Source: Sphingomonas_B tabacisoli
Lineage (GTDB): Bacteria > Pseudomonadota > Alphaproteobacteria > Sphingomonadales > Sphingomonadaceae
Direction of reading: 5' to 3'
Assembly: GCF_042678385.1 (NCBI RefSeq)
Contig: NZ_JBHUDY010000002.1
Span: 62,001 to 126,000 of the forward strand
Length of the DNA: 64,000 nucleotides
Shown: positions 34,418-42,193 of the stretch, piece by piece
Layout: the number at the start of each line of letters is the position of its first letter
Numbering within the stretch: the stretch's first letter is position 1
Translations under genes and position numbers: made by a program
Notes under the pieces: model-generated
What the model saw: only the letters and a program-made list of their open reading frames with translations
The model's database searches: none
What the model was told of the DNA's origin: nothing

Positions 34418-35806
34418 ATGACCGACACCCGCACCGAAACCGACAGCATCGGCACCATCGAAGTCCCCGCCTCCGCCTATTGGGGCGCACAGACGCAGCG
34501 GTCGATCGAGAATTTCCCGTTCGGGGAAGCCGAGCGGATGCCGATCGGCATCGTCCACGCGCTCGCGATCGTGAAGCAGGCGGCGGCGCGGGTAAACCGG
34601 AAGCACGGGCTGCCTGGCGAGATCGCCGATGCGATCGAGGCGGCGGCGGCGGACGTCGCGGCTGGCAAGTTCGACGACCAGTTCCCGCTCGTCATCTGGC
34701 AGACCGGCTCCGGCACCCAGTCCAATATGAACGTGAACGAAGTGATCGCCGGCATCGCCAACGAGCGGCTGGCGGGCACGCGCGGCGGCAAGTCGCCGGT
34801 GCATCCCAACGATCACGTCAACATGTCGCAATCGTCGAACGACAGCTTCCCGACCGCAATGCACGTCGCGGTGGCGCTGGCGACTGAGCGCCAGTTGAGA
34901 CCTGCTCTCGCGCGCTTGTTGGGAGCGTTACTTGAGAAGGAAGAAATGTGGGCCGACATTGTGAAGATCGGGCGCACCCATCTTCAGGACGCTACACCGC
35001 TGACCTTGGGTCAGGAATTCTCGGCCTATGCTCGGGTGATTTCGCTTGCAGATGTGAGACTGACCATCAAGCTGACAGAAGTGCATTACCTAGCCCAAGG
35101 AGGGACGGCAGTAGGAACGGGGCTCAACGCCCCCGTTGGCTTCGACGAAGAGTTCGCCAAGGAGGTCAGTGAGATCACGGGTCTGGAGTTTGAGACCGCT
35201 CCGAACAAGTTCGAAGCCCTATCGACTCACGATGCTCTCGTCGACTTCCACGGCAGCCTGAATACGCTCGCCGTCGCGCTCACGAAGATCGCCAACGACA
35301 TGCGCCTGCTCGGATCCGGCCCGCGTTCGGGACTGGGCGAACTGGAACTGCCGGCAAACGAGCCGGGCAGCTCGATCATGCCGGGCAAGGTGAACCCCAC
35401 CCAGGCCGAGATGCTGACGATGGTCGCGGCGCAAGTGATGGGCAACCACACCGCCGTGACCGTCGGCGGGCTGCAGGGTCATCTGGAGCTGAACGTGTTC
35501 AAGCCGCTGATCGGCGCGGCCGTGCTCCGCTCGATCCACCTGCTGAGCGTCGGCATGGAAAGCTTCGCCGAACGCATGGTCGAAGGCGCCGAGCCCAATC
35601 GTGCGCGGATTGAAGAGCTGCTCGAACGCTCGCTGATGCTCGTCACCGCGCTCGCGCCGGAGATCGGCTACGACAACGCCGCCAAGATCGCCAAGCACGC
35701 ACACGCGAACGGCCTGACGCTCAAGGAAGCCGGGCTCGCGCTTGGGCTGGTCGACGCCGCGACCTTCGATCGGGTTGTCCGGCCCGAGACGATGGTCGGC
35801 CGTTAG
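34418..35806 (+). CDS. fumC: Fumarate hydratase class II, with internal low-GC patch
   Basis: Interconverts fumarate and malate in the TCA cycle. The 462-aa protein is full length, with GSGTQSNMNVNEV, NDSFPTAMH, the catalytic-histidine stretch GRTHLQDATP and the signature GSSIMPGKVNPTQ. GGAGGAAGC gives a good ribosome site. Between about 34882 and 35245 (residues about 155-276) codon choice changes abruptly to AGA, TTA, CTA, GTA, GGA and ACA, all rare elsewhere in the gene, while the protein stays conserved. The stop overlaps rfbA's stop on the other strand. Confidence 0.96.
   Translation: MTDTRTETDSIGTIEVPASAYWGAQTQRSIENFPFGEAERMPIGIVHALAIVKQAAARVNRKHGLPGEIADAIEAAAADVAAGKFDDQFPLVIWQTGSGTQSNMNVNEVIAGIANERLAGTRGGKSPVHPNDHVNMSQSSNDSFPTAMHVAVALATERQLRPALARLLGALLEKEEMWADIVKIGRTHLQDATPLTLGQEFSAYARVISLADVRLTIKLTEVHYLAQGGTAVGTGLNAPVGFDEEFAKEVSEITGLEFETAPNKFEALSTHDALVDFHGSLNTLAVALTKIANDMRLLGSGPRSGLGELELPANEPGSSIMPGKVNPTQAEMLTMVAAQVMGNHTAVTVGGLQGHLELNVFKPLIGAAVLRSIHLLSVGMESFAERMVEGAEPNRARIEELLERSLMLVTALAPEIGYDNAAKIAKHAHANGLTLKEAGLALGLVDAATFDRVVRPETMVGR
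34882..35245. other. Compositional patch inside fumC
   Basis: About 360 bp of lower GC and different codon use lies inside an otherwise GC3-rich gene. Edges are judged by eye from codon choice, and the frame is continuous through both. It most likely marks homologous replacement from a lower-GC donor. Confidence 0.6.
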
Positions 35807-36675
35807 CCGCGCCCGTCCGCCAGATCGATCAGCGCGCGGCCGTAGGATGTCTTTTCGAACAGCTTGCCGCGTTCGCGGAGCTGGTCGGGGCTGATCCAGC
35901 CATTGTGGAAAGCGATTTCCTCGAGGCTCGCGATCTGGACGCCCTGACGCTTTTGCAGCGTGCGGACGAACTCGCTCGCTTCCAGCAGGCTGTCGTGGGT
36001 GCCGGTGTCGAGCCAGGCGAAGCCGCGGCCCATGCGTTCGACATAGAGCTCGCCCGCTTCCATGTAGATGCGGTTGAGGTCGGTGATCTCCAGCTCGCCG
36101 CGCGCGGAGGGCTTCACCTGGGCTGCGAAGTCGGTGACGCGCTCGTCGTAGAAATAGAGGCCTGTGACGGCCCAGCTCGATTTCGGTTGCTTCGGCTTTT
36201 CCTCGATGCTGAGCGCCCGGCCTTCGCCGTCCAGCTCGACCACGCCATAGGCGGTCGGATCCTCGACATGATAGGCGAATACGGTTGCGCCGCGGGTGCG
36301 TGCGCGGGCGTTCGTCATTTTCTCACCAAGACCGGCGCCGAAGAAGATGTTGTCGCCCAGCACCAGCGAACCGGGGCCGCCCGCAAGGAACTCCGCGCCG
36401 ATGATGAAGGCCTGGGCCAGTCCTTCGGGCTTCGGCTGCACGGCGTAGTCGATATTCAGTCCGAATTGCTCACCGGTGCCGAACAGGCGCTTGTAGTTGT
36501 CCAGATATTCGGGGGACGAAATGACCAATATGTCCCGGATGCCCGCCATCATCAGCGCGGACGTCGGATAATAGATCATCGGCTTGTCATAGACCGGCAG
36601 CAGCTGCTTGTTGATCGCGAGCGTCGCCGGATGCAGCCGCGTGCCGGACCCGCCGGCCAGAATGATGCCCTTCAC
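35803..36675 (-). CDS. rfbA: Glucose-1-phosphate thymidylyltransferase
   Basis: Makes dTDP-glucose from dTTP and glucose-1-phosphate, the first step to dTDP-L-rhamnose. The 290-aa protein starts at GTG 36675 (MKGIILAGGSGTRLHPAT). It contains the nucleotidyltransferase G-rich loop, KPMIYYPTSALM, PEGLAQAF and the metal-site segment VLGDNIF. It is the last gene of the rfbCBDA run; the GTG overlaps the rfbD stop (GTGA). Confidence 0.96.
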   Translation of the reverse strand: MKGIILAGGSGTRLHPATLAINKQLLPVYDKPMIYYPTSALMMAGIRDILVISSPEYLDNYKRLFGTGEQFGLNIDYAVQPKPEGLAQAFIIGAEFLAGGPGSLVLGDNIFFGAGLGEKMTNARARTRGATVFAYHVEDPTAYGVVELDGEGRALSIEEKPKQPKSSWAVTGLYFYDERVTDFAAQVKPSARGELEITDLNRIYMEAGELYVERMGRGFAWLDTGTHDSLLEASEFVRTLQKRQGVQIASLEEIAFHNGWISPDQLRERGKLFEKTSYGRALIDLADGRG

Positions 36676-37532
36676 TGCGTTCCCCTGATGAGCGCGTCGA
36701 CGACCTCGCCGACGGCATCCTGCCACGGACGCGGGCGTATGCCGAATGTCTGTTGCAGCCGGTCGGTCGAAAGCCGCGAGTTGGCCGGGCGCTTGGCCGG
36801 CGTCGGATATTGGTCGGTGGTGATCGCCTCGACCGCCACGTCCATGCCGGCGCGATCGAAGACGAAGCGCGCCAGCTCGCACCACGTCGCTTCGCCCGCA
36901 TTGACGAAATGATAGGTGCCCGCCGGGCCCTTCCCAGTGGCGATCGTCAGCAGCGCTTCGGCAATGTCGACGGCGGACGTCGGGCAACCAAGCTGGTCGT
37001 CGACCACGCGAAGCTGCGGCCGCTCTTTCCCAATCCGGAGCATCGTCTTGACGAAGTTGTTGCCCCAGGGGCTCACCACCCAGGCGGTGCGCAGGATGAT
37101 GTGATCCGGATTGCCGGCGCGGACCCCGCGCTCGCCGGCTTCCTTGGATGCGCCATAAACGCCGAGCGGCGCGACGGGATCGTCCTCGGCGTAGAAGCCA
37201 TTCTTCGAACCATCGAAAACATAATCGGTCGAAACATGCAGCAGGCGCACACCGCGCGCGAACGTCTCCAGCGCCAGCATCTCCGGCGCGACCGCGTTGA
37301 TCGCGAACGCCTGGTCAGGCTCGCTCTCCGCCTTGTCGACAGCGGTATAGGCGGCGCAGTTGATGACCGCTCCCCAATCGCGCGAACGGAGCATCGCTTC
37401 GATCGACGGCGGGCTGGCGAGATCGAGTCCGTCCCGACCCGGCGCAACGACCTCGACGCCGAAGCGTGGCCCAAGCTGCTGCAGCGCGGTGCCGACCTGG
37501 CCGGTGCCGCCAGTGACGAGGATCGGCCTCAC
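36672..37532 (-). CDS. rfbD: dTDP-4-dehydrorhamnose reductase
   Basis: Final reduction to dTDP-L-rhamnose. The 286-aa protein starts at GTG 37532 (VRPILVTGGTGQVG), which overlaps the rfbB stop. It has the Rossmann motif, the INCAAYTAVDKAE stretch, STDYVFDG and the catalytic Tyr-Lys in YGASKEAGE. Longer upstream reading is not needed. Confidence 0.95.
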   Translation of the reverse strand: MRPILVTGGTGQVGTALQQLGPRFGVEVVAPGRDGLDLASPPSIEAMLRSRDWGAVINCAAYTAVDKAESEPDQAFAINAVAPEMLALETFARGVRLLHVSTDYVFDGSKNGFYAEDDPVAPLGVYGASKEAGERGVRAGNPDHIILRTAWVVSPWGNNFVKTMLRIGKERPQLRVVDDQLGCPTSAVDIAEALLTIATGKGPAGTYHFVNAGEATWCELARFVFDRAGMDVAVEAITTDQYPTPAKRPANSRLSTDRLQQTFGIRPRPWQDAVGEVVDALIRGTQ

Positions 37533-38593
37533 CCCGCCGCCTTCAATCCCAGCCGCTCGCCCGAATAGGTGCGGGCGAGGATCGGCCCCCACCAGGCCTC
37601 ATTGTCGAGATACCAGCGGATCGTGCGGTCGATGCCGGTTTCGAAGCTTTCCTGCGGCTTCCAGCCAAGCTCGCGCTCCAGCTTGGAAGCGTCGATCGCA
37701 TAGCGGAAATCATGGCCCGGTCGGTCGGCGACGAAGCTGATCTGTTCCCGATAGCTCTTGCCGTCGGCGCGGGGGCGCAGCCGGTCGAGCGTGTCGCAGA
37801 TGGTCTCGACCACGGCGAGGTTGGTCCGCTCCGACCGGCCGCCGACCATATAGCTTTCGCCGGGCACGCCCTGTTCGAACACCGCGGTTAGTGCGCGGAC
37901 ATGATCTTCGACATAGAGCCAGTCGCGGACATTCGCGCCCTTGCCGTAGACCGGCAGCGCCTCGCCCGCGAGGCACTTGATGATCATCAGCGGGATCAGC
38001 TTTTCGGGGAAGTGATACGGCCCGTAATTGTTCGAGCAGTTCGTGATCAGCACCGGCAGGCCATAGGTGTGGTGCCAGGCGGAGACGAGGTGATCCGATC
38101 CCGCCTTCGACGCCGAATAGGGCGAGCGCGGATCGTACGGCGTCTCCTCGGTGAAGAAACCCTCGTCGCCAAGCGCGCCGAACACTTCGTCGGTGGAGAT
38201 ATGGTGGAAGCGGAAGGTGTCCTTCTCAGCGTCATCCAGCCCGCGCCAATAATCGAGCGCGGCCGAGAGCATCGTGAAGGTGCCGACAAGATTGGTCTCG
38301 ATGAACGCGGCCGGCCCGTCGATCGAACGGTCGACATGGCTTTCGGCGGCGAGGTGCGTGACGACCTGCGGCCGGAACTCGGCGATCAGCGCCGCGATCT
38401 TCTCGCGGTCGCAAATGTCCGCCTTGGCGAAACGGTAGCGGTTGCTCTCGCGCACCGGGTCCAGCGACGACAAATTGCCGGCATAAGTCAGCGCGTCGAC
38501 GTTGAGCACTTCGTGCTCGGTGTTCGCGATCAGGTGGCGGACCAGCGCCGAGCCAATAAAGCCGGCGCCGCCGGTGACGAGAATACGGGACAT
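37529..38593 (-). CDS. rfbB: dTDP-glucose 4,6-dehydratase
   Basis: Converts dTDP-glucose to the 4-keto-6-deoxy sugar. The 354-aa extended SDR has TGGAGFIGSALVRHL, HLAAESHVDRSI, the catalytic region HISTDEVFG with YSASKAGSDHLV (Tyr-Lys), and NNYGPYHFPEKLIP. ATG at 38593 is preferred to the TTG one codon earlier. It shares one base with the rfbC stop (TGATG). Confidence 0.96.
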   Translation of the reverse strand: MSRILVTGGAGFIGSALVRHLIANTEHEVLNVDALTYAGNLSSLDPVRESNRYRFAKADICDREKIAALIAEFRPQVVTHLAAESHVDRSIDGPAAFIETNLVGTFTMLSAALDYWRGLDDAEKDTFRFHHISTDEVFGALGDEGFFTEETPYDPRSPYSASKAGSDHLVSAWHHTYGLPVLITNCSNNYGPYHFPEKLIPLMIIKCLAGEALPVYGKGANVRDWLYVEDHVRALTAVFEQGVPGESYMVGGRSERTNLAVVETICDTLDRLRPRADGKSYREQISFVADRPGHDFRYAIDASKLERELGWKPQESFETGIDRTIRWYLDNEAWWGPILARTYSGERLGLKAAG

Positions 38594-39156
38594 CAATCTT
38601 CCAATGGTTCGAGCGGGTTGCCGTCATACGGGAACGGGCTGAGGAAATCCTTCAGGCCGGGCAGACGCGCATCCTTGTCCGAGAGTTCCGGCGCAGCGCC
38701 CGGGAGCGGCCAGGGAATTGCGAGGTCGGGGTCGTTCCAGGCCAGGCCACCATCGCAGTCCGGCGCGTAGAAGTCGGAGGTCTTGTAGGCCACTTCGCAA
38801 TCCGGCTCGAGCGTCACGAAGCCGTGGCCGAAGCCGGCGGGAATATAGAGCTGCTCGCCATTCGCCGCGGTCAGCTCCGCCGCGACCCAGCGGCCATAGG
38901 TCGGCGAACCCGAGCGGAGGTCCACCGCCACGTCCCAGATCCGGCCGCGAAGGCAGCGGACCAACTTGGCCTGGGCGTGGGGCGGCGTCTGGAAATGGAT
39001 GCCGCGCAAGGTGCCGGCCGGGCGGGAGTAGGACTGGTTGTCCTGCACCCAATCCTCGTCGATCCCGGCCGCCACGAAACGGTCGCGCTGCCAGGTTTCG
39101 CTGAACCAGCCACGCGGATCTTCGAAGCGCTTGGGGACGATACGGATGACGGGCAT
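38593..39156 (-). CDS. rfbC: dTDP-4-dehydrorhamnose 3,5-epimerase
   Basis: Epimerises C3 and C5 of the 4-keto sugar. The 187-aa cupin has the family motifs FEDPRGWFSETW, NQSYSRPAGTLRGIHFQ (catalytic His), WDVAVDLRSGSPTYG and the tyrosine in SDFYAPDCDGG. It is first in the tightly overlapping rfbC-B-D-A order and starts 48 bp after the small phasin, so the run may be cotranscribed with the lipid-storage genes. Confidence 0.96.
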   Translation of the reverse strand: MPVIRIVPKRFEDPRGWFSETWQRDRFVAAGIDEDWVQDNQSYSRPAGTLRGIHFQTPPHAQAKLVRCLRGRIWDVAVDLRSGSPTYGRWVAAELTAANGEQLYIPAGFGHGFVTLEPDCEVAYKTSDFYAPDCDGGLAWNDPDLAIPWPLPGAAPELSDKDARLPGLKDFLSPFPYDGNPLEPLED

Positions 39157-39204
39157 GGCGCTGGCCTAGCCCGCGACCATTCCGAGTCAACCGTCAGCGC
39201 GCCG

Positions 39205-39513
39205 TTAACCGTCCTTCTTGCCTGTGAGGCCGGACATGGCCTCGCGGCCGAAGCTCGCGATCATGTCGCCGATCTCCTTCACCTGCGCCATGCTGCGCGT
39301 GCCCTGGTCGCGGACATAATCGGCCTGAACCTTCATCAGCTCCGACACGCCGCCCGCCTTGGCAGCCGCGCGGAGCGCAGCGAAGGCCTGGCGCGTATTC
39401 TCCTCGGCATGGTCGATGACTTTCATGCTGAGCGCGGAGCTGTTCTCGGCCGCCTTGGTGGCGCCTTCCTTCATCGCGTCGCCCGCGGCTTTCAGTTTGT
39501 CGGGTTCAAGCAT
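39205..39513 (-). CDS. Small phasin family protein
   Basis: A 102-aa Phasin_2-type protein. It is helical, with the phasin-typical segment VSELMKVQADYVRDQGTRSMAQVKEIGDM near the C-terminus. It overlaps the end of the WS/DGAT gene by 9 bp, so it is made with the wax ester/triacylglycerol synthase and is likely to coat neutral lipid or PHA granules. It lacks the Pro/Ala extension of the phasin near 8 kb. Confidence 0.85.
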   Translation of the reverse strand: MLEPDKLKAAGDAMKEGATKAAENSSALSMKVIDHAEENTRQAFAALRAAAKAGGVSELMKVQADYVRDQGTRSMAQVKEIGDMIASFGREAMSGLTGKKDG

Positions 39514-40996
39514 GTTGCGGTGCTCCTTTCGCTGGTCGTGGGGTGCGGGCGGGCCGCGCAGCCTTGACGGGCGCAGCGGCGGGAATAGCGGCCGCCTTCA
39601 GCTCCTCGAACGACTGACGGAGCGCGGCCGCATAGGCTTCCGGGTCCGGCATGATGTCGCGGTCGGAAGTGAAGCTGATCGCGATCGTGTCCACATAGGA
39701 GTAAATCGGGTTGATCAGCCCCATCGAGTCGAAGATCGGGCCGGTGCCGTACATCGAGACCATCTTCGCCCCGGCGAAATAGAGCGGCACGCGGCTGCCC
39801 GGCACGTTGGTCACGACGGTATTGAACACCGGCGCGTGCGCGTTGGCGGCGCCCAGCCGCGTATAGAGCCGCGCCGCGATGCCGGAGAGGCCGGCAGGCA
39901 TGAACTGGCTCGTGTCGGTCAGGGTCCTCGCGCCAACGGCGTTGGTCATCGCCTTGGAGTTGACCGTTTCGCCATGGACGAAGCGCAGCCGCTCGAGCGG
40001 GTCGGCGATATGGGTGCCGAGCGGCACAACCATGGCCGAGACGAGATTGCCGAGCGCCGATTTCTCGCCTTCCGCGCGCACCGAGATCGGCGCCATTGCG
40101 GTCAGGCTGTCGCCAGGCAGCTCGCCTTTCGACTGAAGATATTTGCGCAACCCCCCGCCGACGATCGCGAGGATCGCATCGTTGACGGTGGCCCCCGGCA
40201 CGGCGTCCTTGATCGCACGGACATCGCCAAGCGGCAGCGGCACGGCGTCGAACACCCGGTGCGGGCCGACCTTGCCGTTGAACCGCGTCTTGGGCGCAAG
40301 CTTGGTGTTGGCGAGGCTGACATCGCCTTTGGACACGCTTTGCGAAAGCCGGGCGAGGCCGGGCATCACGCGCGCCGCCGTCTCCGCATATTGGAGCGGT
40401 TTCCTCAGCGTGTTGAAATAGCTCTTGATCAGCAGGTCGGCGACGCCCGGCAGGTCGTCCGCCTTCCAGTCGTCATTGGCGAGGCGGTTCGGCTTGTCCG
40501 GCGACAGGTCATGGATCGCCGCCGAAAGCTCGACGCCCGACATGCCGTCGATCGCCGCATGATGCACTTTCGCGACCAGCGCGAAGCAGCCCGGGGGCAG
40601 GCCTTCGATATTGTCGAGGCCCTCGATGATCGTGAATTCCCAAAGCGGCTTCGACAGGTCCATCGGCCGCGCGTGCAGCCGCGCCACCTGGATGCAGAGC
40701 TGCCGCCAGTCCCCCGGCTTTGGCAAGGCGATGTGGCGAATATGATATTCGATGTCGAACTCGGGGTCCTCGATCCAATAAGGATGATCCATGTCGAGCG
40801 GCAGCCGCACCAGCCGCTGACGAAAGCTGCGCGCCCCGGCGAGGCGGCTGCCGACGAATTCCAGAATGTCCTTGAACCGCACGAACCCGCCCGGCGCGGT
40901 CGAGGGATCGTAGATGCCGACGGAGCCGATGTGCATCGGCGTGTGCGGCGTCTCCAGATAGACGAAGCTCGCGTCTTGTCCGCTGAGCTGCTGCAT
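39506..40996 (-). CDS. Wax ester synthase/acyl-CoA:diacylglycerol acyltransferase (WS/DGAT)
   Basis: Makes wax esters or triacylglycerol from acyl-CoA at the inner membrane. The 496-aa protein begins with the family pattern LSGQDASFVYLETPHTPMHIG, carries the catalytic HHxxxDG motif as HHAAIDG (residues 145-151), and has the C-terminal NVPGSRVPLYFAGAKM segment. A basic, Ala/Pro-rich tail ends the protein. The small phasin gene overlaps its 3' end. Confidence 0.93.
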   Translation of the reverse strand: MQQLSGQDASFVYLETPHTPMHIGSVGIYDPSTAPGGFVRFKDILEFVGSRLAGARSFRQRLVRLPLDMDHPYWIEDPEFDIEYHIRHIALPKPGDWRQLCIQVARLHARPMDLSKPLWEFTIIEGLDNIEGLPPGCFALVAKVHHAAIDGMSGVELSAAIHDLSPDKPNRLANDDWKADDLPGVADLLIKSYFNTLRKPLQYAETAARVMPGLARLSQSVSKGDVSLANTKLAPKTRFNGKVGPHRVFDAVPLPLGDVRAIKDAVPGATVNDAILAIVGGGLRKYLQSKGELPGDSLTAMAPISVRAEGEKSALGNLVSAMVVPLGTHIADPLERLRFVHGETVNSKAMTNAVGARTLTDTSQFMPAGLSGIAARLYTRLGAANAHAPVFNTVVTNVPGSRVPLYFAGAKMVSMYGTGPIFDSMGLINPIYSYVDTIAISFTSDRDIMPDPEAYAAALRQSFEELKAAAIPAAAPVKAARPARTPRPAKGAPQHA

Positions 40997-41063
40997 CGGA
41001 CTCTCCCCTGGTTATTCCAGAGGCTGCCTCATCGGGGCAGGGTGCGCAAGCGTGGCGGTGCTG

Positions 41064-41094
41064 GCGCTTCCGAAGCCGCTCGCTTCGGAAGCGC
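41064..41094. repeat. Perfect 13-bp hairpin between genes
   Basis: GCGCTTCCGAAGC (41064-41076) and its exact complement (41082-41094) enclose a 5-nt loop. It lies after the glycine-zipper gene and before WS/DGAT, both on the minus strand. There is no T run, so it would end transcripts only weakly or shield an RNA end. Confidence 0.65.
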
Positions 41095-41115
41095 TAAGCG
41101 CCGTCTCGATGGCTA

Positions 41116-41421
41116 TCAGCAGCCGTTGCGGCGATAATTGCGGTTGGCCGTGTGCTTCTTGTCGAGGTGGCGACCAAGCAGAGCGCCGCCGACGCCGCCG
41201 ACGATCGTGCCGACCGGGCCGCCGGCAACCGCGTGGCCGATCAGCGCGCCGCCTGCACCACCGGCAACCGTGCCGACCGCGCCGTTGCCCGATCCGCAAT
41301 GAACACGGTGATAGCTGGTGCCGGCCTGGTACGTGCGCGTGCGGGCCGCGGCGGGTTCCGCGACGACTGTCGGGGCGGCGACTGCAAAGGCAAGTGCCGC
41401 GGTCATCAATTGGCGTTTCAT
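41116..41421 (-). CDS. Exported glycine-zipper protein
   Basis: A 101-aa protein with a Sec-type signal peptide (about residues 1-26, cleavage near AAA) and a glycine-zipper region GGAGGALIGHAVAGGPVGTIVGGVGGALLG (positions about 54-83) that can form two packed membrane-active helices, as in 2TM glycine-zipper outer-membrane or periplasmic proteins. There is no lipobox. An EcfG-like promoter lies 32 bp upstream of the ATG, which has a GAGGAGA ribosome site, so it is probably induced in the general stress response. Confidence 0.75.
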   Translation of the reverse strand: MKRQLMTAALAFAVAAPTVVAEPAAARTRTYQAGTSYHRVHCGSGNGAVGTVAGGAGGALIGHAVAGGPVGTIVGGVGGALLGRHLDKKHTANRNYRRNGC

Positions 41422-41452
41422 GCGACCATCTCCTCTTGTTGGGAGAGAAGTT

Positions 41453-41477
41453 AACGTATGAGGGCCGGATCGGTTCT
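41453..41477 (-). promoter_or_regulatory. EcfG-like general stress promoter for the glycine-zipper gene
   Basis: On the minus strand AGAAC (41477-41473), a 17-bp spacer and GTT (41455-41453) match the alphaproteobacterial EcfG pattern GGAAC-N17-GTT with one mismatch. The distance to the start codon is 31 bp. Confidence 0.55.
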
Positions 41478-41497
41478 CCGGCCGTTCCGAACGGGGG

Positions 41498-41665
41498 TCA
41501 GAGCGTGTCCAGCGCGCCGCGTTCCAGGCGCGCGAGCATGGCCGAGCGCATGCTGCTCACATTGTCGCGATCGTCATAGCCGAGATAGATGACGTCCGGC
41601 AGCCGGCCGGGCTGGCCGCGCGCTGCTTTCGTGAACGCAACACGCCGCAACAACGCCCTCACCAT
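41498..41665 (-). CDS. Hypothetical 55-aa protein behind an EcfG-like promoter
   Basis: Too short for a usual gene call. The reading frame MVRALLRRVAFTKAARG continues to a polar C-terminal half, LGYDDRDNVSSMRSAMLARL. Third codon positions are strongly G/C, as in neighbouring real genes. GAGG lies about 10 nt before the ATG, and a GGAAC-N17-GTT promoter lies 33 bp upstream. It has a basic N-terminus and no membrane helix. I recognise no family; the promoter is the main support. Confidence 0.5.
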   Translation of the reverse strand: MVRALLRRVAFTKAARGQPGRLPDVIYLGYDDRDNVSSMRSAMLARLERGALDTL

Positions 41666-41697
41666 CACGCGCGACCTCTTTTTCGTTTCGCAGACAC

Positions 41698-41722
41698 AAC
41701 CTGCCGGGTGAAAGGCGGTTCC
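41698..41722 (-). promoter_or_regulatory. EcfG-like general stress promoter for the 55-aa gene
   Basis: On the minus strand GGAAC (41722-41718), a 17-bp spacer and GTT (41700-41698) match the EcfG consensus fully. The start codon follows 33 bp downstream. Confidence 0.55.
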
Positions 41723-41748
41723 GACAGGGCGAAAAGCGGCATGGCGCA

Positions 41749-41763
41749 GTCCCGAAACGGGAC
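41749..41763. repeat. Short hairpin after the DUF1801 gene
   Basis: GTCCCG-AAA-CGGGAC, a perfect 6-bp stem with a 3-nt loop, lies 10 bp past the DUF1801 stop on the minus strand. No T run follows, so it is at best a weak transcript end. Confidence 0.4.
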
Positions 41764-41773
41764 GGTTCCGCTT

Positions 41774-42193
41774 CTAAACTAGGCTTTCGCGCTGGGCGGC
41801 AAGCCGGACACGAATATCCCTGTAAGCAGCAGCGATCAGGTCCGCCAATGCGCGATCATCGAACGGCTCGCCCCAGCGCAATTTCACGTGCCGCATGCGC
41901 TTGCCGGAACCCTGAAGCAGCCGCTGCGGGTCGGGCAGGTCGGCGCCGTGAAAGAAGCCGACATTCACATGCGCCGTGAAGGCGTTGACGTAGCCAAAGG
42001 CGGCATCCTCGACACACGCGGTCGGATGACCGTCATGCAGAAGCTCGCGGACATCGGGACCGCAGGCGCGCATGCGGTCGAACCATTCCTTCGCGAGCTG
42101 ACGCAGCGGTTCCACGCCTTCCGCGAACCACGCATCGACCTGCGGGTCGTTTCGGACGGCGCTCGGCAGCAGGAAGAGATCGGTGCGACTCAC
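41774..42193 (-). CDS. DUF1801 domain protein coupled to the P450 gene
   Basis: A 139-aa protein that starts at GTG 42193, overlapping the P450 stop by 4 bp (GTGA). The DUF1801 fold is recognisable from VDAWFAEGVEPLRQLAKEWFDRM, ACVEDAAFGYVNAFTAHVNVGFFHG, and KRMRHVKLRWGEPFDDRALADLI. Family members include proposed iron-chaperone-like proteins related to frataxin-fold YdhG. Coupling to a heme enzyme is suggestive, but the function is unproven. Confidence 0.8.
   Translation of the reverse strand: MSRTDLFLLPSAVRNDPQVDAWFAEGVEPLRQLAKEWFDRMRACGPDVRELLHDGHPTACVEDAAFGYVNAFTAHVNVGFFHGADLPDPQRLLQGSGKRMRHVKLRWGEPFDDRALADLIAAAYRDIRVRLAAQRESLV

Noticed and set aside
35803..36987. A 394-aa reading for RfbA
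   Set aside because: The first about 104 codons overlap rfbD in another frame; the enzyme begins at the GTG at 36675, which couples to the rfbD stop.
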